Origin: Dickeya zeae NCPPB 2538
GTDB lineage: Bacteria > Pseudomonadota > Gammaproteobacteria > Enterobacterales > Enterobacteriaceae
Length of the DNA stretch: 64,000 bases
Reading direction: 5' to 3'
Assembly: GCF_000406165.1 (NCBI RefSeq)
Contig: NZ_CM001977.1
Location: 4,361,174 to 4,425,173, forward strand
Position numbers and translations under genes: made by a program. Numbering within the stretch: the stretch's first letter is position 1; each line of letters opens with the position of its first letter. Under the pieces are notes generated by a model. The model was not told the origin of the DNA, did not search any database, and saw only the letters and a list, made by a program, of their open reading frames with translations. Below, piece after piece: positions 43,059 to 49,998 of the stretch.

Positions 43059-44645
43059 TCAGTGACGGCGCATCTGTTGCTGTGCGGCCTGCTGGTAGTC
43101 ATACATCTGCAAATAAATCTGATATTTATCGTCGTGAAACGGTTGATGACCTCGATCAGCGCGGATAAGCACACCGGGGCGCACCAGCGACTGTGCAGCC
43201 TGCGGCAACGAAGGATACGCGCCGCACGCCACCGCCCCCAATAACGCCGCGCCGAGCGTGACCGCATCCTCCTCACTCGCCAGTTGAATGTCGCACCCCG
43301 TAATGGCGGCGTATTCCCGCAGCCACAGCGGGTTTTTGGTCGCCCCGCCACACATCACCAGCCGGGTAATACGATGACCGGACTGATTCAACGTCTCGAT
43401 AATGTGTCGGGTGCCGTAGGCGATGGCCTGTAACGTCGCCAGATAAAGCCGGGCCAGCGCGTCCGGGCCTTGTTCCAGCGTCAGCCCCATCACCATGCCG
43501 CGCGCATCCGGGTTCGCCCGTGGCGAGCGATTACCGTGGTGATCCGCCAGCACATGCAGGTGGCGGGTCGGTAACGGCTCGCGCTGCTCCAGTAATTCCA
43601 CCCACTCATTCAATACGGCATACGGGTTACGCTGCTGCTGTTCGGCCAGCGCGAGCAGTGTCGGCCACTGGACATGTTGATGTAAGGTCCACTCCACCAG
43701 CGCTCCCGCCGCGCTCTGCCCACCTTCGTTGAGCCACCATTGCGGCAGCATCGCTCCCCAGTACGGCCCCCATACGCCGGGCACCTCGACCGGTTGACGA
43801 CTGACCAGCATATGGCAGTTAGACGTCCCACTGATGATGGCCAGGCTCCCTTGCGGTTCACTGCCGACCAGCGCCAACCCACCGGCATGTGCGTCGATGA
43901 TGCCACCGGCGACTACCACGTTTTCCGGCAATCCCCAGTCACGCGCGACGTCAGCCGCCAGTGTCCCGGCCGCTTCACCCAGTTGCAGGATGCGTGGCGG
44001 GATTTTCTGCACTACATCGTCCAACCCAACCGCCTGCAACAGACCGTCGCTAAAGCGATTTTCATGCGCCAGATAGTTCCACTTACACGTCAGGGTGCAG
44101 ACACTGGCCACATCAGCGCCGGTGGCGCGCCATACCAGATAGTCCGCCAAATCAAAAAAACGCCATATTTGTTTGTAACGTGCGGGGAAATGGCGCTTCA
44201 GCCACAAGATTTTGGGTAATTCCATCTCGATACTGACTTCACCGCCCACATAACGCAGCGCCTCGTCGCCGGTGGCGTTGATATCAGCGGTTTCGGTTGC
44301 GGCGCGGTGATCCATCCACATGATGATGTCCCGCTGCGGGTCGTCCTGCTCCGCTACCGATACCGGTTGCCCTTGCAGCCCCACCGCCACCAGCGAGCAG
44401 GTGGCGTCGATGCCAATAGCGCGGACCTGCGAAGGTGCAACCGCCGCCCCACTGAGCGCTTCACGCACACAGGCCCCCACCGCTTGCCAGATATCCGCCG
44501 ACGATTGCTCCACCACATGCGTGCGGGGATGAAACTGTTCAATAGGCCGCACTGCAAACGCCAAACGCTGGCCATTGCCGTCAAACACCCCGGCCCTGAC
44601 ACTGGCTGACCCGACATCCACACCGATAAAGCAATCGTTTTTCAT
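43059..44645 (-). CDS. FGGY-family pentulose kinase, probable D-ribulokinase
   Basis: A 528-residue FGGY carbohydrate kinase with the N-terminal DVGSASVRAGVFD phosphate motif. It carries IMWMDHRAATE, the segment FFDLADYLVWRATG and the C-terminal RLVMCGGATKNPLWL. Residues 82-86 are TCSLV, the signature I recall being reported for D-ribulokinases of the human FGGY / yeast YDR109C group. The expected reaction is ATP plus D-ribulose to D-ribulose 5-phosphate, feeding the pentose phosphate pathway. It is the first gene of the cluster, with AAAGAG before the ATG and a LacI-type palindrome directly upstream. Confidence 0.87.
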   Translation of the reverse strand: MKNDCFIGVDVGSASVRAGVFDGNGQRLAFAVRPIEQFHPRTHVVEQSSADIWQAVGACVREALSGAAVAPSQVRAIGIDATCSLVAVGLQGQPVSVAEQDDPQRDIIMWMDHRAATETADINATGDEALRYVGGEVSIEMELPKILWLKRHFPARYKQIWRFFDLADYLVWRATGADVASVCTLTCKWNYLAHENRFSDGLLQAVGLDDVVQKIPPRILQLGEAAGTLAADVARDWGLPENVVVAGGIIDAHAGGLALVGSEPQGSLAIISGTSNCHMLVSRQPVEVPGVWGPYWGAMLPQWWLNEGGQSAAGALVEWTLHQHVQWPTLLALAEQQQRNPYAVLNEWVELLEQREPLPTRHLHVLADHHGNRSPRANPDARGMVMGLTLEQGPDALARLYLATLQAIAYGTRHIIETLNQSGHRITRLVMCGGATKNPLWLREYAAITGCDIQLASEEDAVTLGAALLGAVACGAYPSLPQAAQSLVRPGVLIRADRGHQPFHDDKYQIYLQMYDYQQAAQQQMRRH

Positions 44646-44885
44646 GTTGAAATCTCTTTGCTAAGTCGAGTTAGCAATTTATTTGAAGCATGGAGAAGAT
44701 GACAATGATTTTTGTTGCGAACTGTGAGGCAGATCGGTGAATAAAAAATAATCGTTTGAAAGAAAACAGTTTTATCAGACAGGAAAAATTGCCTCGCGAT
44801 GAACACCGCAGAGGAGGTGCTGACGCGGCGTCAGCACTGGGCGGCGCAGACATCCGGTACGCGCCGCCTGAGGGAAAACCGGTGG
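44646..44885. other. Promoter region of the sugar-acid cluster
   Basis: This 240-base gap lies between yidR and the kinase gene. Besides the operator palindrome it contains TTGTCA on the minus strand about 17 bases before ATAAAT, a weak promoter candidate just upstream of the operator. No gene is seen. Confidence 0.45.
44658..44677. promoter_or_regulatory. LacI-family operator palindrome before the kinase gene
   Basis: TTGCTAAGTCGAGTTAGCAA is a 20-base palindrome with one mismatched pair and the central CG typical of LacI-family operators. It ends 13 bases before the kinase ATG, where a bound repressor would block transcription. Confidence 0.75.
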
Positions 44886-46169
44886 TTAACGGGCGACCGT
44901 CACCACAAATATCTGGCTGAAACCGTCAATGTCCCGCAGGTAGGCAAGGCGATCACCATTGGGTGAAAACACCACCGCATCCCCTATGGGCGGCGTTTCA
45001 CTGCGTGCCGTCTGGCGAATCAACCGGCCGGTGGCGACCTCGCACAGCATCACGCTGTTGTCGGCAATAAACGCCAGAGAGTCACCGTCCGGATGCCAGT
45101 TGAATGCTGACTGTATCGGCCAGTCGCTGTGCGTGACCTGCCGCGGTTCACCGCCGTTCGGTGATACCGTCCACAGTTGCACAATGCCACGATCGTCTTT
45201 CATCAAAAACGCGATTTGGCTGCCATCCGGCGAGCTGCGTAACCAGTGGCGCGGTTGATTCAACACGCCGGGGTAAGCCCTGTCGGCGGTAAAGGTGAGT
45301 CGACGCTGGAACACACCGGCTGGCGGCGCGGGCAAGGCGTCATCAGTCCCCCCCAGCGGGCGTTCGCCAGGACGGGCGTAGTCGTCCAGTTTTTCTGGTA
45401 AATCAACAATAAACACGTCAGGCACTTTTTCACCGCACGCCGATAGCGTATCGCCGATAAACGCCAGCGCCCAGCGCTGGCGGCTACCGTTCGGGCGGAC
45501 ATAACCGGCATTGCCGACCCAACCTTCTTCGTAAGCGCGGTTAATATCATCGCTGCCAGGACGCGGCTGCGGCGTGGTATGGCTCACCAGCACACAGTAA
45601 TGGCTACCGTCGTGCTCACGCGGATGGCGGTGTGGCGCGTCAACCCGGTGCAACGGCACCGCTACGCCGACGTTGCGCAAATCCAACGCCGGGTCACGCT
45701 CATGCAACACATGGTCGTTGTAGGTAAAGCTCAGGCGAGTACCGTCCGGGCTGAACACATGCACATGAGAACCGCCGCGCAGTGCGCCAGCCAGATAGGG
45801 GGCCGTCAGGACACAGGCATCCAGCGTCGTAGCCTGCTGGCGATCGTCATCGGCTACCATCACGCCACGGCGATGATGAAAATCATACTGCCAGTGCGCA
45901 TCGGGATTTTCCGGACCGTGGATAAACACGTAACGTTGCGGCGGCACCGGGCTGCCGGTCGCGACACCAACATGTGCACCTTGCCCGGCACGGTAAAGCA
46001 CCTCGCACTCGCGGGTTTCCACATTGACGCGCTCAATCGTCGAACCGGTAAACGAAGACCCCTGCGGCCGGACATCATAAATCAGCCAGTTTCCATCACA
46101 TGACCAAATATTGATGTTGGTCAGCTGATGTGAAAACGCCCCACATGTTATCTGCCTGTCTTCATTCAT
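44886..46169 (-). CDS. yidR: YidR, DUF3748 beta-propeller protein
   Basis: A 427-residue TolB/oligogalacturonate-lyase-like propeller protein. It begins MNEDRQITCGAFSHQLTNINIWSCDGNWLIYDVRP and has WD40-like repeats such as WLRSSPDGSQIAFLMKDD and VVFSPNGDRLAYLRD near the end. It matches E. coli YidR of unknown function, whose gene is next to yidQ there. No signal peptide is visible. The ATG at 46169 is chosen for GGGGA at good distance, rather than the GTG immediately upstream. It lies upstream of the sugar-acid cluster in the same direction, but the operator between them suggests separate control. Confidence 0.85.
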   Translation of the reverse strand: MNEDRQITCGAFSHQLTNINIWSCDGNWLIYDVRPQGSSFTGSTIERVNVETRECEVLYRAGQGAHVGVATGSPVPPQRYVFIHGPENPDAHWQYDFHHRRGVMVADDDRQQATTLDACVLTAPYLAGALRGGSHVHVFSPDGTRLSFTYNDHVLHERDPALDLRNVGVAVPLHRVDAPHRHPREHDGSHYCVLVSHTTPQPRPGSDDINRAYEEGWVGNAGYVRPNGSRQRWALAFIGDTLSACGEKVPDVFIVDLPEKLDDYARPGERPLGGTDDALPAPPAGVFQRRLTFTADRAYPGVLNQPRHWLRSSPDGSQIAFLMKDDRGIVQLWTVSPNGGEPRQVTHSDWPIQSAFNWHPDGDSLAFIADNSVMLCEVATGRLIRQTARSETPPIGDAVVFSPNGDRLAYLRDIDGFSQIFVVTVAR

Positions 46170-46405
46170 CACAGATTCCCCGCTTTGATAAATTAACTTG
46201 GCATATCATAAAAAACCACGCAATGAATGACAAAAACAATGAAAATCAGCGGTTTGTTTACAATACCTGACTGTATTGTTGGTCAAAAAAGTAGAAAGAT
46301 AGCGTCAACAACCTCCGTTTTCCACGAAGGCTAACAGGGCGTAACCTCTGCGTTATATCGAAAGAGCAAACGCCTTTACCAAGATGACCGAAAAAGGAAA
46401 GAGAC

Positions 46406-46666
46406 ATGAAAAACATCAAAACCATCGCTATCGCCGCCGCCCTTGCCACCGTATCTTTTGGTTCTTTCGCGGCCGCTCATAGCGTCAGCTATGCACAGGC
46501 TCAACAACTGGAAAAAATCGGTGCCGTGTCCGCCACCGCCAATGACGTGACCTCGCTGCAAAACAAACTGGCGCACGAAGCCAGCGCAGCCGGCGCTTCC
46601 GCGTACACCATTACCTACGCTGGTGGCGACGATACCCTGCACGGCAATGCGACTATCTACAAATAA
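46406..46666 (+). CDS. YhcN/BhsA-family (DUF1471) small periplasmic protein
   Basis: An 86-residue protein with a signal peptide (TIAIAAALATVSFGSFAAA) and a short DUF1471 domain (GAVSATANDVTSLQNKLAHEASAAGASAYTITYA...LHGNATIYK). Such proteins (YhcN, BhsA, McbA, YdgH) are secreted stress-linked proteins of enterobacteria. AAAAGGAAAGAG precedes the ATG. Monocistronic, with its own terminator. Two relatives lie at 56865-57116 and at the right edge. Confidence 0.87.
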   Translation: MKNIKTIAIAAALATVSFGSFAAAHSVSYAQAQQLEKIGAVSATANDVTSLQNKLAHEASAAGASAYTITYAGGDDTLHGNATIYK

Positions 46667-46696
46667 TCCTTGCCCACGAATTCATCATTACCCCTC

Positions 46697-46725
46697 AACC
46701 CCGGTGCCTGTGTCCCCCCGGGGTT
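46697..46725 (+). terminator. Terminator of the YhcN-family gene
   Basis: AACCCCGG / CCGGGGTT 8-bp stem followed by an uninterrupted T run and TTATTTT; 30 bases past the stop. Confidence 0.92.
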
Positions 46726-46766
46726 TTTTTATTTTCGACGCCGTACACACCCGCTTAATTCAACGC

Positions 46767-47462
46767 TTACTTATCACCGCTGAAGAGATGATCGTACACA
46801 TGCTGGAGATGACGCTCCATGCTGGTACGCGCCCGGGCCGGGTCGCGCGCAATGATGGCGTCGGCGATGTCGGCATGATCCTGATTCATGGTGCGGGGGA
46901 AATCGGAGTCGGCATAGAGCGTTTCCAGCCGGACAAATCGGCTGCTCTGGCGCTTGTTCCACAGATATTCCATCATGTCCTGCAACACCTCATTGCCAGA
47001 CATTTCGCTCACCAACAGGTGGAATCGCTTATCTTCATGCAGAAACTGCGCGTCATTAATGTGCAGGCGAGACAAATCGCGGGTGATTTCCTGTAGCGCG
47101 GCACGCTGTTCGTCGGTGGCATGTACCGCCGCCAGTTCCGCCATCATTGCCTCGTAGACCTGACGGGCCTGAATAAACGCCCGCAGGCTGAACTCGTCTT
47201 CTGGCAACACGACGGACGGCGCTTCCGGCAGCGGATCGTTAACGTAAACGCCATTGCCGGTACGGATTTCTACCCAGCCGGTAATCTCCAGCGCAATCAA
47301 CGCTTCACGGATGGACGATCGGCTCACCCCCAGTTGTTTCGCCAGCTCACGCTCCGAAGGCAGCAATTGCCCGGCCGCAAACTGACCATTTCTGATGCAG
47401 TTAATCAGCAGTGTGGAAATCTGCCGATACAACCGCTCAACCTTCAGTGTGGGTAATACCAT
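46767..47462 (-). CDS. UxuR/ExuR-like GntR-family regulator
   Basis: A 231-residue FadR-subfamily GntR regulator: the winged helix (FAAGQLLPSERELAKQLGVSRSSIREALIALEITGWVEIR) is followed by an all-helical FCD ligand domain. The FCD metal/ligand residues are visible in RFHLLVSEMSGNEV and MNQDHADIADAIIARD. It resembles UxuR and ExuR, which sense hexuronates. It is divergent from uxuA, so it most likely represses uxuA. GGAGGGGA precedes the ATG. Confidence 0.83.
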   Translation of the reverse strand: MVLPTLKVERLYRQISTLLINCIRNGQFAAGQLLPSERELAKQLGVSRSSIREALIALEITGWVEIRTGNGVYVNDPLPEAPSVVLPEDEFSLRAFIQARQVYEAMMAELAAVHATDEQRAALQEITRDLSRLHINDAQFLHEDKRFHLLVSEMSGNEVLQDMMEYLWNKRQSSRFVRLETLYADSDFPRTMNQDHADIADAIIARDPARARTSMERHLQHVYDHLFSGDK

Positions 47463-47732
47463 ATCCCCTCCGGATCCCCCGTCAGTCGTGTCCTGTAAAC
47501 CGATGTGATGCCGACATGTGATGCCAACAATAGCCCGCAGCTTACCATAGCCGTCAAAACGTCAGAAAATTAAATGCCCCGGTCTGGCGCTTGCGCGTCA
47601 TCGTGCCGTCTGCCTGATGTTTACGTGATCTAAATCACAGAAATATCACTACAGGTGGTGAATAGTGAGCTGGTCAGGCGGTCAGGCCACCAGACCGACC
47701 ACCACACTAAACATAGCTTAAGGAGCTACATT
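47463..47732. promoter_or_regulatory. uxuR-like / uxuA divergent control region
   Basis: A 270-base region between divergent regulator and enzyme genes. It contains a strong CRP-like site (47624-47639) and, nearer uxuA, repeated CTGGT/ACCAG-type elements around 47668-47702 that could form the operator of a FadR-type regulator (core TGGT...ACCA). The exact operator is not resolved. Confidence 0.55.
47624..47639. promoter_or_regulatory. CRP site upstream of uxuA
   Basis: CGTGATCTAAATCACA matches TGTGA-N6-TCACA at 9 of 10 defined positions and is extended by the GATCTAAATC symmetric core. It lies about 95 bases before the uxuA start, a fitting distance for activation. Confidence 0.75.
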
Positions 47733-48917
47733 ATGGAACACACCTGGCGCTGGTACGGCCCCAACGATCCGGTGTCGCTGGATGATGCCCGCCAGGCGGG
47801 CGCGACCGGTATTGTCACCGCCCTGCACCACATCCCGAATGGGGAAGTGTGGAGCATTGAAGAGATTAAGCAACGTCAGGCGTTGCTGGCGGAAAAAGGG
47901 CTGATCTGGTCAGTGGTGGAAAGCGTGCCGGTGCACGAATCCATCAAAACCCAGACCGGCGACTACCGGCGTTATATCGCCAATTACCAGCAGTCGCTGC
48001 GCAATCTGGGTGCCTGCGGTATCGATACCGTGTGCTACAACTTCATGCCGGTGCTGGACTGGACCCGTACCGATCTGGAATACCCGCTGCCAGACGGCTC
48101 CCGGGCGCTGCGTTTTGATCACACCGCTTTCGCGGCGTTTGAGCTGCACCTGTTAAAACGTGACGGTGCCGCTGCCGACTATACCGATGAAGAACAACGT
48201 CAGGCTGCCGCGTATTTCGCCGCCATGACCGACGCTGACAAAGACAAGCTGACCCGCAATATTATCGCTGGTCTGCCGGGTGCTGAGGAAGGCTATACGC
48301 TGGAGCAGTTCCGCGCCCAACTGGCACAGTACGACGGTATCGACAAGGCGAAACTGCGCGAGCACATGGCGGAATTCCTGCGGGCAATCGTGCCGGTGGC
48401 GGAAGAAGCCGGTATCGTGCTGGCGGTACACCCGGACGATCCACCGCGTCCGATCCTCGGCCTGCCGCGCATCGTGTCCACCATTGAAGACATGCAGTGG
48501 CTGAAAGAGGCGGTAGACAGCATCCATAATGGCTTTACCATGTGTACCGGGTCTTACGGCGTGCGGGCAGACAACGATCTGGTGAAAATGATCGAAACCT
48601 TCGCTGATCGCATCCATTTCACCCATTTACGTGCTACCTGCCGTGAAGACAACCCGAAAAGTTTCCACGAAGCAGCCCACCTGAATGGCGACGTGGACAT
48701 GGTGAAGGTGGTGAAAGCGATTCTGGCGGAAGAATACCGTCGCCGTCAGCAGGGCAATACTCGCTCCATCCCGATGCGCCCCGACCACGGCCACCAGATG
48801 CTGGATGACCTGAAGAAGAAAACCAACCCCGGTTACTCTGCCATCGGGCGGCTGAAAGGGCTGGCGGAAGTGCGCGGCGTCGAACTCGCCATCAAACAGA
48901 CGTTCTTTAACGACTGA
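47733..48917 (+). CDS. uxuA: D-mannonate dehydratase UxuA
   Basis: UxuA dehydrates D-mannonate to 2-keto-3-deoxygluconate in glucuronate catabolism. The protein is 394 residues, the E. coli length. It begins MEHTWRWYGPNDPVSLDDARQ and contains the conserved HPDDPPRPILGLPRIVST and FTMCTGSYG segments and the metal-binding MRPDHGHQM. TAAGGAG precedes the ATG at 47733; in-frame codons upstream do not belong to the protein. It is alone on its strand, under the predicted CRP site and divergent UxuR-like regulator. The product joins the pathway used for pectin breakdown in soft-rot bacteria. Confidence 0.96.
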   Translation: MEHTWRWYGPNDPVSLDDARQAGATGIVTALHHIPNGEVWSIEEIKQRQALLAEKGLIWSVVESVPVHESIKTQTGDYRRYIANYQQSLRNLGACGIDTVCYNFMPVLDWTRTDLEYPLPDGSRALRFDHTAFAAFELHLLKRDGAAADYTDEEQRQAAAYFAAMTDADKDKLTRNIIAGLPGAEEGYTLEQFRAQLAQYDGIDKAKLREHMAEFLRAIVPVAEEAGIVLAVHPDDPPRPILGLPRIVSTIEDMQWLKEAVDSIHNGFTMCTGSYGVRADNDLVKMIETFADRIHFTHLRATCREDNPKSFHEAAHLNGDVDMVKVVKAILAEEYRRRQQGNTRSIPMRPDHGHQMLDDLKKKTNPGYSAIGRLKGLAEVRGVELAIKQTFFND

Positions 48918-48930
48918 CCCGCACACTCCT

Positions 48931-48960
48931 GAACGTTTGGCCCGCCTGGGTCAAACGTTC
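48931..48960. terminator. Hairpin between converging uxuA and yidA
   Basis: GAACGTTTG / CAAACGTTC 9-bp stem with a 12-base loop. Its right arm includes the last codons and stop of yidA. No T run follows on either strand, so termination would be weak or Rho-assisted. Confidence 0.5.
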
Positions 48961-49766
48961 AACACAAACTTCTCAATCGCGTAAGCTACGCCGTCTTCAC
49001 GGTTAGAGCGGGTAACGAATTGGCTCACCGCTTTGACGCTATCAATCGCATTGCCCATCGCCACGCCCAGCCCGGCAAACTCGATCATCGCCAAATCGTT
49101 TTCCTGATCCCCCAGTGCCATCACTTCATCGCGTTCCAGGCCGAGGTGCTGCGCCAGCATTTTTACCCCTTCGCCTTTATTCACGCGCTTATCCAGAATC
49201 TCCAGATAGAACGGCGCACTTTTCATGATGGTATAACGGGCGAAATCCTGCGGCGGAATACGGGCGATAGCGGCATCCAGCACCTCGGGTTCATCGATCA
49301 TCATCACCTTTGGAAAACGCAGGTTGCGGTCCATTTCCTCTACTGCCCGGTATTTCAGTGGCATGCTGGTCAGGTGAGACTCATGCACGGTGTAGGCGCT
49401 AATGTCTTTGTTGGCGGTATACACATTATTGAAATCAAGCGCGTGGAAATGCACGCCCAGCTCGCGCGACAACGCCTCAAAATAGAGGTAATCCTCAAAG
49501 CTCAACGTCGTTTGTGCCACGCACTCACCCGTCAATGTGCTCTGCACTAACGCGCCATTGTTGGTGATGCAGTAATGTCCGTCCTGCTGCAACGCCAGTT
49601 GTTGCAAATAGCGCTCGATACCAATGAACGGGCGTCCGGTCGCCAGCGCCACATACACACCCTTTTCACGGGCAGCCGTAATCGCTTGTTTTACCGCAGG
49701 CGAAATATGGTTTTCCGGCGTTAGCAACGTGCCGTCCATATCAATCGCAATCAGTTTTATCGCCAT
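48951..49766 (-). CDS. yidA: HAD-type sugar phosphatase YidA
   Basis: A 271-residue Cof-type HAD phosphatase. Motif I is IAIDMDGTLLTPE (residues 6-18), motif II lies around ALATGRPF, and the C-terminal motif is ALGDQENDLAMIEFAG. It is closely like E. coli YidA, which acts on sugar phosphates such as erythrose 4-phosphate and alpha-glucose 1-phosphate. It converges on uxuA with a 33-base gap. Confidence 0.93.
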   Translation of the reverse strand: MAIKLIAIDMDGTLLTPENHISPAVKQAITAAREKGVYVALATGRPFIGIERYLQQLALQQDGHYCITNNGALVQSTLTGECVAQTTLSFEDYLYFEALSRELGVHFHALDFNNVYTANKDISAYTVHESHLTSMPLKYRAVEEMDRNLRFPKVMMIDEPEVLDAAIARIPPQDFARYTIMKSAPFYLEILDKRVNKGEGVKMLAQHLGLERDEVMALGDQENDLAMIEFAGLGVAMGNAIDSVKAVSQFVTRSNREDGVAYAIEKFVLNV

Positions 49767-49860
49767 GAATAATCCCCAATAATCAACCTCATTGCCCGCA
49801 TGCTAACGCGATCTTGCCGGGCGAAGCCAGAAAAACAGCCGCAAATCATGGTGCGAAAAT

Positions 49861-49887
49861 TAAAGGAGCGCTCGGGTACGCCGATAC
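49861..49887 (+). promoter_or_regulatory. FliA (sigma-28) promoter of the chemoreceptor at 49999
   Basis: TAAAGGAG-N11-GCCGATAC compares with TAAAGTTT-N11-GCCGATAA: 5 of 8 and 7 of 8 matches with exact spacing, about 110 bases before the start. Confidence 0.75.
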
Positions 49888-49998
49888 TATAAATGTGATG
49901 TAGTTCACAATACGGACATCGTTCAGACTGCACACATTCACCTGCTGTTGATTTTTCTTTCATCCATTTGAATGGCTTCACACAGGGGAGTTCTTATC

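Noticed and set aside
39332..44645. Sialic-acid catabolism locus (sialidase plus NanA-type aldolase)
   Set aside because: There is no ManNAc kinase, epimerase or NagA/NagB. The kinase has the D-ribulokinase signature and an isomerase is present, so the aldose product should be a pentose.
41358..44645. Standard L-fucose utilisation operon
   Set aside because: No FucA aldolase or FucP. The isomerase is far from FucI, and the kinase carries TCSLV rather than looking like FucK.
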